Assembly: GCA_002306975.1 (NCBI GenBank)
Contig: DBTI01000143.1
Span: 1 to 18,406 of the forward strand
Length of the DNA stretch: 18,406 nt
Source: Ruminococcaceae bacterium UBA1320
Lineage (GTDB): Bacteria > Bacillota > Clostridia > Oscillospirales > Ethanoligenentaceae
Reading direction: 5' to 3'
A model generated the notes under the pieces. That model was given only the letters and a program-made list of their open reading frames with translations, had not been told where the DNA came from and made no database searches. Both the position numbers and the translations under genes were made by a program. Positions 6,301 through 14,303 of this stretch are shown piece after piece; position 1 is the first letter of the stretch, and each line of letters opens with the position of its first letter.

Positions 6301-8112
6301 ATGTGTGGCATAGTTGGATATATAGGTGAAAAAAACTGCGTTGATGTGCTCCTTGACGGATTGAGCAGCCTTGAATACCGCGGTTATGATTCCGCGGGGA
6401 TCGCGGTTTTTGAAAACGGTGAAGTCGAAACAGTAAAATCCTGCGGCAGGCTTGTTAACCTGCGCGATAAACTCAAAAGCGATGGCGCTCCGATTTCAAA
6501 ATGCGGAATCGGTCATACACGCTGGGCAACACACGGAAAACCGTCTGATGCAAATGCCCATCCGCATTCAGGCAGCAAGGTGACAATTGTTCACAACGGT
6601 ATTATTGAGAATTATGTTGACCTTAAAAATTCACTTCAAGAAAAAGGCGTAAAATTCATTTCAGATACCGACACTGAGGTTGCGGCAAAGCTTATCGACT
6701 ATTATTACCACAATGATCCGCTTGCAGCAATTAAGAGCGCTTTGTCCCGCATACGCGGCTCTTTTGCCTTCGGCATTTTGTTCAGTGATATTCCCGATAC
6801 GATCTATGCTGTCCGCAAAGACAGCCCGCTGATAGTGGCAGAGGGCGACGGTGAAAGCTTTATTGCTTCAGATATTCCGGCAGTTCTCAAATACACCAGA
6901 AAATATTATCTCATTGAAGAAAATGAAGTTGCAGTATTGACAAAACGCGGTATAAGATTTTGTGATTTTGACGGTGAAACAATAGAAAAAGAAATGCAGA
7001 CCGCCACATGGGATATTTCCGCCGCTGAAAAGGGCGGTTACCGCCATTTTATGCTCAAAGAAATATATGAGCAGCCAAAGGCGATCAAAGATACAGTTTC
7101 ACCAAGAATAATCGATGGAAAAATTGTTTTTGATGGAATAAAAGACGGCGAATTCAAGGGCATATCTCAGATACATATCGTCGCATGCGGCACGGCAATG
7201 CACGCCGGCATGGTGGGAAAATATGCCATTGAGTCTCTTGCAAGGATTCCGGTAAACGTTGATATTGCGTCTGAGTTCCGTTATCGCGACCCCATCTTCG
7301 GCAAAAACGACTATCTTATTATTATATCCCAATCCGGTGAAACGGCGGATACCCTCGCCGCTCTGCGCCTCGCACGCAGCAGGGGAGTGAAGACGATTGC
7401 GGTAGTCAATGTTGTCGGTTCCTCAATCGCCCGTGGGGCTGATCACGTTATTTATACATGGGCGGGTCCTGAAATAGCTGTTGCTTCCACAAAAGCGTAT
7501 TCGGTGCAGCTTAGCGTAATGTATATGCTTGCGGCACGTATTGCTTTTGAAAACAATGCAATTGACAACAGTAAGTATACGGAATTTTGCAGCGAAATTT
7601 TGAAGCTACCCGAGGCTGTTTCACAAACTCTTGCTCAGCAGGAAAACTGCCAGCGCCTTGCTTCAATCTATCAGAATGCGCACAGCCTGTTTTTTATTGG
7701 ACGCGGTATGGATTACGCAGTTTCTATGGAAGGTTCTCTTAAACTCAAAGAAATATCATACATCCACAGTGAGGCATATGCCGCGGGTGAGCTAAAGCAT
7801 GGTACAATCTCACTGATTGTCGAGGGTATGCCTGTGATTGCAGTGGCAACTCAAAGGCAGCTTGTTGAAAAAACAGTCAGCAATATTAAAGAAGTAAAAG
7901 CGCGTGGTGCCAATGTTCTTCTTGCCTGCCGAGAGGGAGAAAATGGCGTAGGCGAAGCCGATGAACTGATAGAGCTGCCGGATATGCCGGATATCTTCAT
8001 GCCATCTCTTGCTGTTATACCGCTTCAGCTGTTCGCTTATTATATGGCTGTTTTACGCGGTTGTGACGTTGATAAACCCCGCAATCTTGCAAAATCCGTA
8101 ACTGTGGAGTAA
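6301..8112 (+). CDS. glmS: Glutamine-fructose-6-phosphate aminotransferase (isomerizing)
   Basis: GlmS makes glucosamine-6-phosphate from fructose-6-phosphate and glutamine, the entry to peptidoglycan amino sugars. The protein is 603 residues, normal. The N-terminal glutaminase domain begins MCGIVGYIG, where Cys2 becomes the catalytic N-terminal Cys after Met removal, which fixes ATG 6301 as the start (an in-frame ATG at 6277 would bury it). GGAGG at 6289-6293 lies seven bases upstream. Further motifs are GHTRWATHG and HNGIIENY; then two SIS domains with SQSGET and STKAYSVQ, and the canonical C-terminal KPRNLAKSVTVE. It stands alone behind its own promoter and ribozyme, so product feedback at the mRNA level is the expected control. 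Confidence 0.98.
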   Translation: MCGIVGYIGEKNCVDVLLDGLSSLEYRGYDSAGIAVFENGEVETVKSCGRLVNLRDKLKSDGAPISKCGIGHTRWATHGKPSDANAHPHSGSKVTIVHNGIIENYVDLKNSLQEKGVKFISDTDTEVAAKLIDYYYHNDPLAAIKSALSRIRGSFAFGILFSDIPDTIYAVRKDSPLIVAEGDGESFIASDIPAVLKYTRKYYLIEENEVAVLTKRGIRFCDFDGETIEKEMQTATWDISAAEKGGYRHFMLKEIYEQPKAIKDTVSPRIIDGKIVFDGIKDGEFKGISQIHIVACGTAMHAGMVGKYAIESLARIPVNVDIASEFRYRDPIFGKNDYLIIISQSGETADTLAALRLARSRGVKTIAVVNVVGSSIARGADHVIYTWAGPEIAVASTKAYSVQLSVMYMLAARIAFENNAIDNSKYTEFCSEILKLPEAVSQTLAQQENCQRLASIYQNAHSLFFIGRGMDYAVSMEGSLKLKEISYIHSEAYAAGELKHGTISLIVEGMPVIAVATQRQLVEKTVSNIKEVKARGANVLLACREGENGVGEADELIELPDMPDIFMPSLAVIPLQLFAYYMAVLRGCDVDKPRNLAKSVTVE

Positions 8113-8423
8113 AATAATTTAAGTCACAAAAATTTTTGTGGCAGGGAAACTAAGTTTGAACATGCGTAACATAGTTTGAGCAAAATATAAACTAAGATAA
8201 AACAAACTTATCGCCTTGAAATCGTATAGATCAGATTACTGGTTAAATGATTGCAGGGCGATATTTTAGGTTTTAACAACGCAAAAAGCGCGAAAAAAGG
8301 TGCCGTCAAAGCAACACTGCGCAATGCGTAAAAATTTGAACCGAGGGTCGTAGGAAGGCTGCAGTATCTTCTCCCTAAAGTGATAAAATCAGCTCATTTG
8401 AAAATGATAATATTAAGGAAAAG
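8113..8423. other. Non-coding stretch with palindromes and nested inverted repeats
   Basis: No convincing gene is seen here. Just after the glmS stop is a perfect 16-base palindrome (CACAAAAATTTTTGTG, 8125-8140) without a T tail. It is followed by nested inverted repeats: TAAGTTTG (8151-8158) with CAAACTTA (8203-8210), enclosing TAGTTT (8172-8177) with AAACTA (8189-8194). Further right, GCGCAATGCGTAAAAAT (8319-8335) is an imperfect inverted copy of 8429-8446 in the next promoter. Transcript end signals for glmS are not clear beyond these hairpins. Confidence 0.6.
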
Positions 8424-8452
8424 TTGTCATTTTACGCACAATGCGCTATAAT
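8424..8452 (+). promoter_or_regulatory. Near-consensus sigma-A promoter of the xpaC-telA operon, with a dyad in its spacer
   Basis: TTGTCA (8424-8429) and a perfect TATAAT (8447-8452) are 17 bases apart. The spacer contains the dyad CGCA (8435-8438), CAA, TGCG (8442-8445), which would be a natural operator position. The promoter shows that translation cannot start at the in-frame TTG at 8424 and supports ATG 8508. Confidence 0.75.
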
Positions 8453-8507
8453 GAGAAAAACGCTGTCCTATACACAGGATCGCACAGCGGATCCACTGGA
8501 GGAAGCC

Positions 8508-9761
8508 ATGCGAAGCAGAGATTACACACACATTGGAAGAAGAGTCAGCCGGGCAGTGCGGGACGCCGTCCGTTCCGGCAATTATGAAGATATCGGTCGG
8601 GCGGTCGGAAACGGCGTTCACCAATTTACCGACGATGTGAATGAAGCTCTCGACGGTTTTAGAAACACGTCACGGCGTCCGCCACGTGCTTACGCACAAA
8701 ACGAATCGCAGAACGGTGATGTCGGAAACAGTGCGGGCGGTTACCCGCCTCCGCGGCAGGGGACCCCGGCCTATCAAAAACCGGCTGTCCATTCCGCTTT
8801 CCGCAGCAGAATGCCGGGAAGTATTTCCGGGCTTGTCTATGCGATCATCGGCTCTTTAATTGGCATACCGTTGCTGATTGTGGACATTACGGTTTTCTCA
8901 CTGGGAGTCGCGGGGTTTGTTTCTATGAAGCTTTTGGACGTGATCGTTTCGATCTTAACGATCACGATAGCGACTTTATTTGGCATGATGATCCACGGAA
9001 TTACCTTGCGCCGCCGCGCGCGCCGCTTCGCACGATACCGCGACGCAATGGGCGGCGCAGCTTTCTGCAAAGTGGCCGAGCTTGCCGACACGACAGGGGA
9101 AACGCAGGAGCGCACAAAAAAAGACCTCAAAAGGATGATTGCCTCCGGTGCCTGTCCGCAAGGTCATCTGGATCGCGGTGAAACCTGTTTTATGATGGAC
9201 GACGAGACGTACGGCGAGTATCTGGAAGCGGAAAAGGCATATGCCGCCCGCGAGGAGGCCGCCCGCGCCGAAGAACAAAAGGAACAGGCGGATCCGAAAG
9301 AGGCGGAACTTGCGGCAGTAAAAAAAGAAGGCAACGGATATTTGCAGCAGATCCGCTCCGCGAACGATGCCCTGCTGGGCAAGGAAATTTCTGAAAAGCT
9401 GGATCGGCTTGAGAACGTGGCGGCCCGCATCTTTGCGTGTGTTGAGCAGCATCCCGAAAAGCTGCCGGATATCCGCCGCTTTATGCGCTACTATATGCCT
9501 ACGACTCTTAAGCTGGTGAAGTCTTACGAGGAGTTTGAAAAACAGCCGATGCAGGGTGAAAATATAACCAAGGCAAAGGAAGAAATTGACCGTGCGCTGG
9601 ATACCGTCAACACCGCTTTCGGAAATTTGCTGGACACCCTCTTTGCCGACGACGCGCTCGACGTTTCCACAGATATTTCCACACTGGAGACCATGCTCAA
9701 GCAGGAAGGCCTGACCGGCAGCGATTTTGCAAAAGCGCCGGACGACGGCAAACTTTCATAA
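8508..9761 (+). CDS. XpaC-family membrane protein (5-bromo-4-chloroindolyl phosphate hydrolysis family)
   Basis: The 417-residue protein pairs with a TelA-family gene, as xpaC pairs with yaaN in Bacillus subtilis. The name comes from a phenotype, hydrolysis of an indolyl phosphate dye, and the true activity is not established. Residues 1-50 hold two similar helical pieces (IGRRVSRAV at 9-17, IGRAVGNGV at 29-37), then a Pro/Gln-rich linker to about 100. Two to three membrane helices cover about 106-166, and a very basic stretch follows (RRRARRFARYR). Residues 180-240 resemble a small helical DNA-binding-like fold but lack proof. A charged coiled coil lies at 240-265 and the XpaC domain at about 270-405. 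The start ATG 8508 has GGAGG at 8498-8502 and lies just downstream of the promoter. G+C is higher than in flanking genes. Confidence 0.83.
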   Translation: MRSRDYTHIGRRVSRAVRDAVRSGNYEDIGRAVGNGVHQFTDDVNEALDGFRNTSRRPPRAYAQNESQNGDVGNSAGGYPPPRQGTPAYQKPAVHSAFRSRMPGSISGLVYAIIGSLIGIPLLIVDITVFSLGVAGFVSMKLLDVIVSILTITIATLFGMMIHGITLRRRARRFARYRDAMGGAAFCKVAELADTTGETQERTKKDLKRMIASGACPQGHLDRGETCFMMDDETYGEYLEAEKAYAAREEAARAEEQKEQADPKEAELAAVKKEGNGYLQQIRSANDALLGKEISEKLDRLENVAARIFACVEQHPEKLPDIRRFMRYYMPTTLKLVKSYEEFEKQPMQGENITKAKEEIDRALDTVNTAFGNLLDTLFADDALDVSTDISTLETMLKQEGLTGSDFAKAPDDGKLS

Positions 9762-9798
9762 GTAAAAACCGAATTATTATTGATATCGGAGGTTTACC

Positions 9799-10935
9799 AT
9801 GATTCAGAATGAGATGCCCATCCCGGAGCTTACCCTTGACCCGACCCCTGAGCAGCCTGTTTCCACGCAGACAATCCTTGCACAGGCTGTTACCACGCAG
9901 GAGCCGGTGCCGGAGCCGCAGTTCACCCCGGCTGAACAGAAAATGGTGGCTGATTTCGCCGCGAAGATCGACTTGACAAAAAGTAATCAGGTCATTCAAT
10001 ACGGAGCGGGCGCACAGAAGAAAATGGCCGATTTCTCAGAAAGTGCGTTGGAAAACGTGCGAACCAAGGATTTGGGCGAGGTTGGTCAGATGCTTTCCGG
10101 CGTTGTGGCCGAACTGAAAAGCTTTGACGTAGATGAGGATGAAAAGGGCCTCTTCGCACGCTTCAAGCGTGGTGGCAACAGGCTCATTACCCTGAAGGCT
10201 CGCTATGCCAAGGCGGAAACCAATGTTGATCAGATCTGCGACGCGCTTGAAGCGCATCAGGTACGGCTTCTGAAGGATGTTTCTGTTCTGGATAAAATGT
10301 ACGAGGTCAATAAGACTTATTTTAAAGAACTTTCCATGTATCTTCTCGCCGGCAAAAAGAAGCTTGAAGATGTGCATGCGCATGACTTGCCAGCCTTGCA
10401 GCAGAAAGCGCAGAATTCCGGTCTGCCGGAGGATGCACAGGCGGCGAATGACCTCTCCAATATGTGCAGCCGCTTTGAAAAGAAACTGCACGATCTGGAG
10501 CTGACCCGTATAATATCCATTCAAATGGCGCCTCAGCTGCGTCTGGTGCAGAACAATGACCTGATCATGAGCGAAAAAATTCAGTCAACAATCGTCAATA
10601 CTATCCCACTGTGGAAAAGTCAGATGGTGCTGGCATTGGGCGTGGAGCACTCTACGCAGGCCGCCAAGGCTCAGAGGGAGGTCACTGATATGACGAACGC
10701 CTTACTGCGCAAGAACGCTGATACGCTCAAAATGGCAACCATCGAAACACAGCGTGAATCCGAGCGCGGCATTGTAGACATCGAAACGCTGCAGCATACC
10801 AATGAAACGCTCATCTCAACGCTGGACGAGGTCATGCAGATCCAACAGGAGGGCCGCGAGAAGCGCACTCAGGCCGAGCAGGAACTCAGAAAACTCGAGA
10901 CCGACCTAAAAAACAAGCTCTTGCAACTGCACTGA
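9799..10935 (+). CDS. Toxic anion resistance (TelA/YaaN/KlaA) family protein
   Basis: The 378-residue soluble protein belongs to the TelA family, first linked to tellurite resistance and later to envelope and antibiotic stress tolerance in Firmicutes. Residues 1-45 are Pro/Gln/Thr-rich and probably disordered. The family core begins near 48 with KIDLTKSNQVIQYGAGAQKK, continues through ENVRTKDLGEVG, and ends in a long coiled coil (about 325-378). No membrane segment is present, so it probably binds the membrane partner XpaC. The ATG at 9799 has GGAGG (9788-9792) six bases upstream and the gene follows xpaC by 37 bases in one operon. Codon choice and G+C match xpaC rather than the neighbours. 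Family assignment is firm; function is inferred only from relatives. Confidence 0.9.
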   Translation: MIQNEMPIPELTLDPTPEQPVSTQTILAQAVTTQEPVPEPQFTPAEQKMVADFAAKIDLTKSNQVIQYGAGAQKKMADFSESALENVRTKDLGEVGQMLSGVVAELKSFDVDEDEKGLFARFKRGGNRLITLKARYAKAETNVDQICDALEAHQVRLLKDVSVLDKMYEVNKTYFKELSMYLLAGKKKLEDVHAHDLPALQQKAQNSGLPEDAQAANDLSNMCSRFEKKLHDLELTRIISIQMAPQLRLVQNNDLIMSEKIQSTIVNTIPLWKSQMVLALGVEHSTQAAKAQREVTDMTNALLRKNADTLKMATIETQRESERGIVDIETLQHTNETLISTLDEVMQIQQEGREKRTQAEQELRKLETDLKNKLLQLH

Positions 10936-10969
10936 GCCCTTTTATAAGGTACAAAAGTCACTTGTTTGA

Positions 10970-10999
10970 CGAGAATGGCTTTTTAGTAGCCGTTTCTCG
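10970..10999 (+). terminator. Hairpin after the xpaC-telA operon, probable terminator
   Basis: CGAGAA (10970-10975) plus GGCT (10977-10980) pair with AGCC (10988-10991) plus TTCTCG (10994-10999), around a 7-base loop with a small internal bulge. The T run after it is poor (CTTAAAA), so termination may be partial. Confidence 0.5.
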
Positions 11000-11065
11000 C
11001 TTAAAAGTCTGTTCAATTATCGTTTTAATACTATATTTTGTTGTTAAATGCTGAAAGGGAAGTTA

Positions 11066-11689
11066 ATGAACGCGGATGCTATAATATTTGATATGGATGG
11101 CACATTGTGGGATTCGTCAGATGTAGTTTCAGCCTCTTGGAATAAAGTGATAAATGAATGTCCTGATGTTAAGGAACCGGTTTCCGCCGAGCACGTTAAA
11201 AGCCTTATGGGAATGCAACTTTCACAAATTGGAAAAAATCTTTTTCCTTATCTTGAAAGTGATAAACAAAGAAAATTAATGAGCGACTGCTGCATTTATG
11301 AGAATGAAGTGTTACGCAAACAGGGCGGGAAATTATATAGCGGTCTTGAAGATACGCTGAAGGATCTTGTTAAACGCACAAAGCTTTTTATAGTCAGCAA
11401 CTGTCAAAGCGGATATATTGAAGCGTTTTTGGAATATCACAAGCTAAGCAAATACTTTATCGACTTTGAATGTGCCGGAAAAGGAGGAAAATCCAAAGGC
11501 GATAACATAATAGAAATAATCCGTCGCAACAATATAAAAAGCGCCTATTATGTCGGAGACACTCAGATTGACTATGAGGCGACAAGAAAAGCGTGCATAC
11601 CGTTTATCTATGCTTCCTATGGTTTTGGTGAAGTGCACGGTTATGAATATAAAATAGATGATATAGCAGATTTAGCAAAAATGTTTTAA
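11066..11689 (+). CDS. HAD-superfamily hydrolase, phosphoglycolate phosphatase-like
   Basis: This is a 207-residue soluble phosphatase-like enzyme of the haloacid dehalogenase superfamily with a helical cap. Motif I is FDMDGTLWDS with nucleophile D9 and acid D11, motif II is the Ser of FIVSNCQS, motif III is a Lys in the GKGGKSKGD region, and motif IV is VGDTQIDYEA with the metal-binding acids. These are all the catalytic parts. The substrate is unknown; phosphoglycolate, pyrophosphate or a sugar phosphate are possible. I chose ATG 11066 because AAAGGGA at 11054-11060 precedes it by five bases; the in-frame ATG at 11048 has no such site. It is a single gene that ends in a strong shared terminator facing hppA. 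Confidence 0.88.
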   Translation: MNADAIIFDMDGTLWDSSDVVSASWNKVINECPDVKEPVSAEHVKSLMGMQLSQIGKNLFPYLESDKQRKLMSDCCIYENEVLRKQGGKLYSGLEDTLKDLVKRTKLFIVSNCQSGYIEAFLEYHKLSKYFIDFECAGKGGKSKGDNIIEIIRRNNIKSAYYVGDTQIDYEATRKACIPFIYASYGFGEVHGYEYKIDDIADLAKMF

Positions 11690-11700
11690 ATATAAGCGCA

Positions 11701-11730
11701 AAAAAGCGCAGCCATACGGCTGCGCTTTTT
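11701..11730. terminator. Bidirectional rho-independent terminator between the HAD gene and hppA
   Basis: A perfect 13-base-pair stem, AAAAAGCGCAGCC (11701-11713) and GGCTGCGCTTTTT (11718-11730), closes an ATAC tetraloop. The T run on one strand is the A run of the other, so it can end both convergent transcripts. Confidence 0.93.
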
Positions 11731-11745
11731 CTATAGGTTTAGCTA

Positions 11746-13896
11746 TTAATGCATGAACAAAACGATGAACACAAGCATAATTGTGCTTGTAAGCTTGATA
11801 AGAACATGGAGCGAAGGACCGGCAGTATCTTTAAACGGATCGCCGACAGTATCGCCGACAACGCCTGCCTTGTGTGCCTCTGAGCCCTTGCCGCCATAGT
11901 TTCCAAGTTCAAGGTATTTCTTTGCGTTATCCCATGCGCCGCCGCTGTTGTTAAGGAACAGGGCCATTATAACGCCAACGATGGTAACAACCATAATGTA
12001 GCCTGCGGCTGCTTCTTTACCGAGCAGAATACCGACAAGCAGAGGAATAACGACAACGATAAGACCGGGAACAACCATTTGCTTTAGCGCGCCTCTTGTA
12101 ACGATATCGACGCATCTTGCATAGTCCGGTTTATCTTTACCCTGCATAATGCCGGGTTTTTCTTTAAACTGGTTGCGAACATCTTCAATAACATATTCCG
12201 CCGCATTGCCAACAGCGTTGATAGCTGTGGAGCAGAACAGAAGTACGACGCCTGCGCCGATTAAGCAAGCGATAAATACTGAAGGTTTGCCGATATCAAC
12301 CGGGAAAACTGATGATGGATCGACCTTCAAAATCTTTTTGACCTCGTCGATATAAGCGGAGAAAAGAAGGACGGTCGCAAGTGCCGCGGAACCGACTGCA
12401 TAGCCTTTTGTCAAAGCCTTTGTCGTATTGCCGCAAGCGTCGAGTTTATCTGTAGTGTTTCTGATTTCATCAGGAGCGCCGGACATTTCGATGATGCCAC
12501 CCGCGTTATCTGTGATTGGACCAAATGTATCCATCGCAAGGACATATGCGCAGGTTGAGAGCATACCCATTGTTGCAATAGCAGTACCGAAGATGCCTGG
12601 GTCTGTGATTCCGGCAACACCGGAAAGCGCTAAAGTACCCAGCTGATAGGAACCGAAAATTGCAAGGCATATGAACAAAACAGGAAGAGCGACCGATTCC
12701 ATACCCATTGAAACACCGGTAATGATGTTGGTTGCAGGTCCGGTTCTGCATGACTTAGCCATCTTAAGAACCGGTCTCTTGCTATAAGATGTGTAATAGT
12801 CTGTTGTGAAAACAAACACAATGCTGAGCAGGATGCCGATAATAGCGCAGCCGTAAAGAGCAATCCAGTTGACTGTGCCGCTTGTACCGCCGAGCATTAA
12901 TTTTACATTAAAGAAGAAAATTACAGCCATGATGGCTGCTGTTATATAAAAGCCTTTACTAAGTGATTTCATAGGATCAGCTTTTTCATCTTTAACTTTT
13001 ACAGTAAAGATACCGATGATTGATGCAAGAATACCAAGAGCACGGGCAACGAGCGGGAACAGAATGCCGGCAATACCAAAGACAGGGTAGAGACCCACGC
13101 CTATAATCATTGCGCCAATGTTCTCTGCTGCCGTGGACTCAAAAAGGTCGGCGCCTCTGCCTGCGCAGTCGCCGACATTATCGCCAACGAGATCTGCTAT
13201 GACGGCCGGATTTCTGGGGTCGTCTTCGGGGATACCTGCTTCAACCTTACCAACAAGGTCAGCGCCAACGTCAGCGGCTTTTGTATAAATTCCGCCGCCA
13301 AGCTGTGCGAACAGCGCGACAAGTGAAGCACCAAAGCCAAAGCCAACGATAAGTGACGGTGCATCTTTAACGCCAGTGCCGTTAAAACCGCCGCCATAGA
13401 TTACAAACAGAGTGGTAACACCGAGAAGGGAAAGCGTAGTAACAGCAAGACCTGTAACAGCGCCGCCCTTGAAAGCTATCTGTAAAGCCCGATTTAAACC
13501 GTGCTTCGCGCCGTCTGCACTTCTGATATTGCTATTAACTGACATGAACATTCCAAGGAAGCCGGATAAAGCAGAGCAAAACGCACCGGTAATAAATGCT
13601 ATACCTGTGTGTATAGCAAAACTGATAGCATCTGCTGAAGATGCATTATCAGCGGTACGTCCAAAGTAAGAAGCTACGCAGATGACAACAAGAGCAATTA
13701 CAGCAATCGAGGCTATTGTTTTATACTGGCGCTTGAGGAAAGCCGTAGCACCCTCTTTAATAGCGTTAGATATGGCCTGCATGTCTTTTGTGCCATTTGA
13801 TTGTTTGAATACATACATCATCAAATAGCCAATAATAGCTGCAGAGATAATGATTACTCCATAGATGATACAATAGTACACCGCGGTCTGATTCAT
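11746..13896 (-). CDS. hppA: Membrane-bound proton-translocating pyrophosphatase, potassium-independent type
   Basis: The 716-residue integral membrane protein splits pyrophosphate and pumps H+ out of the cytoplasm. It has about sixteen membrane helices. The pyrophosphate-binding loops are DVGADLVGKVE (209-219), GDNVGDCAGRGADLFES (238-254), DTFGPITDNAGGI (456-468) and GDTVGDPFKDTAGPS near the C-terminus. Residue 493 is Lys in GNTTKALTKG; Lys here replaces the Ala of potassium-requiring enzymes and marks the potassium-independent subfamily, which pumps protons. The ATG at 13896 has AAGGGG about nine bases upstream on the minus strand. It is a single-gene unit, divergent from the rpiR-type gene. 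A Cys (C488) in the otherwise conserved DAxGNTT motif is a small oddity. Confidence 0.97.
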   Translation of the reverse strand: MNQTAVYYCIIYGVIIISAAIIGYLMMYVFKQSNGTKDMQAISNAIKEGATAFLKRQYKTIASIAVIALVVICVASYFGRTADNASSADAISFAIHTGIAFITGAFCSALSGFLGMFMSVNSNIRSADGAKHGLNRALQIAFKGGAVTGLAVTTLSLLGVTTLFVIYGGGFNGTGVKDAPSLIVGFGFGASLVALFAQLGGGIYTKAADVGADLVGKVEAGIPEDDPRNPAVIADLVGDNVGDCAGRGADLFESTAAENIGAMIIGVGLYPVFGIAGILFPLVARALGILASIIGIFTVKVKDEKADPMKSLSKGFYITAAIMAVIFFFNVKLMLGGTSGTVNWIALYGCAIIGILLSIVFVFTTDYYTSYSKRPVLKMAKSCRTGPATNIITGVSMGMESVALPVLFICLAIFGSYQLGTLALSGVAGITDPGIFGTAIATMGMLSTCAYVLAMDTFGPITDNAGGIIEMSGAPDEIRNTTDKLDACGNTTKALTKGYAVGSAALATVLLFSAYIDEVKKILKVDPSSVFPVDIGKPSVFIACLIGAGVVLLFCSTAINAVGNAAEYVIEDVRNQFKEKPGIMQGKDKPDYARCVDIVTRGALKQMVVPGLIVVVIPLLVGILLGKEAAAGYIMVVTIVGVIMALFLNNSGGAWDNAKKYLELGNYGGKGSEAHKAGVVGDTVGDPFKDTAGPSLHVLIKLTSTIMLVFIVLFMH

Positions 13897-14303
13897 TCAA
13901 TACAACCCCTTTATATTTTCTAAGTCTGCGCATTTTCCATACCTTATTTTCCCATCACGACCTTTATTGTTCAAACTTAATAAAAAATTTAAATAAAGCT
14001 AGGCTTAACTATTAATATTATAATAACAATTTTCAATTTATTAAAGACCTAATTACAAATTTAATAAAAAATAATAACATATTTTTAATAAAAAATATGT
14101 AAATAATGTGGTATATAATTAGAATCAGCGTTAAAGGCACAAAATATTGTTATTAACATTAGTTTTTTTAAAGCGGTTTGTTGTGATATTTATCTTAATT
14201 AATATGCTTATAAAATCAAAAGTTAATGCCGGCGAATATAAAATATCTATTTGTGCTTGATTTTTTTCGCCATGACGGATAAGATTATATGTGGGGTGAA
14301 ACT
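13897..14303. other. AT-rich divergent intergenic region
   Basis: No gene is visible between hppA and the RpiR-type regulator. The stretch is extremely A/T-rich at about 13970-14120 and contains a perfect 10-base inverted repeat, ACATATTTTT (14077-14086) with AAAAATATGT (14091-14100). A TATAAT at 14114-14119 is a possible + strand -10, and several ATTATA copies near 14014-14024 are possible minus strand -10 elements for hppA. No -35 stands out for either. Confidence 0.5.

Noticed and set aside
8113..8210. CRISPR-like array from the repeated AGTTTGA and AAACTAAG motifs
   Set aside because: Repeats are only 7-8 bases, few in number and unevenly spaced; no cas genes are present.
8424..8507. Longer xpaC frame starting at TTG 8424
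   Set aside because: That codon is the -35 box of a near-consensus promoter; the transcript would begin downstream of it.
8976..9452. Long minus-strand open frame inside the xpaC gene
   Set aside because: It is a by-product of the G+C-rich codons of xpaC, with low-complexity translation and no ribosome binding site or family resemblance.
12149..13669. Several + strand open frames inside hppA
   Set aside because: They mirror the hppA codons on the opposite strand and show no family features; hppA itself is unambiguous.
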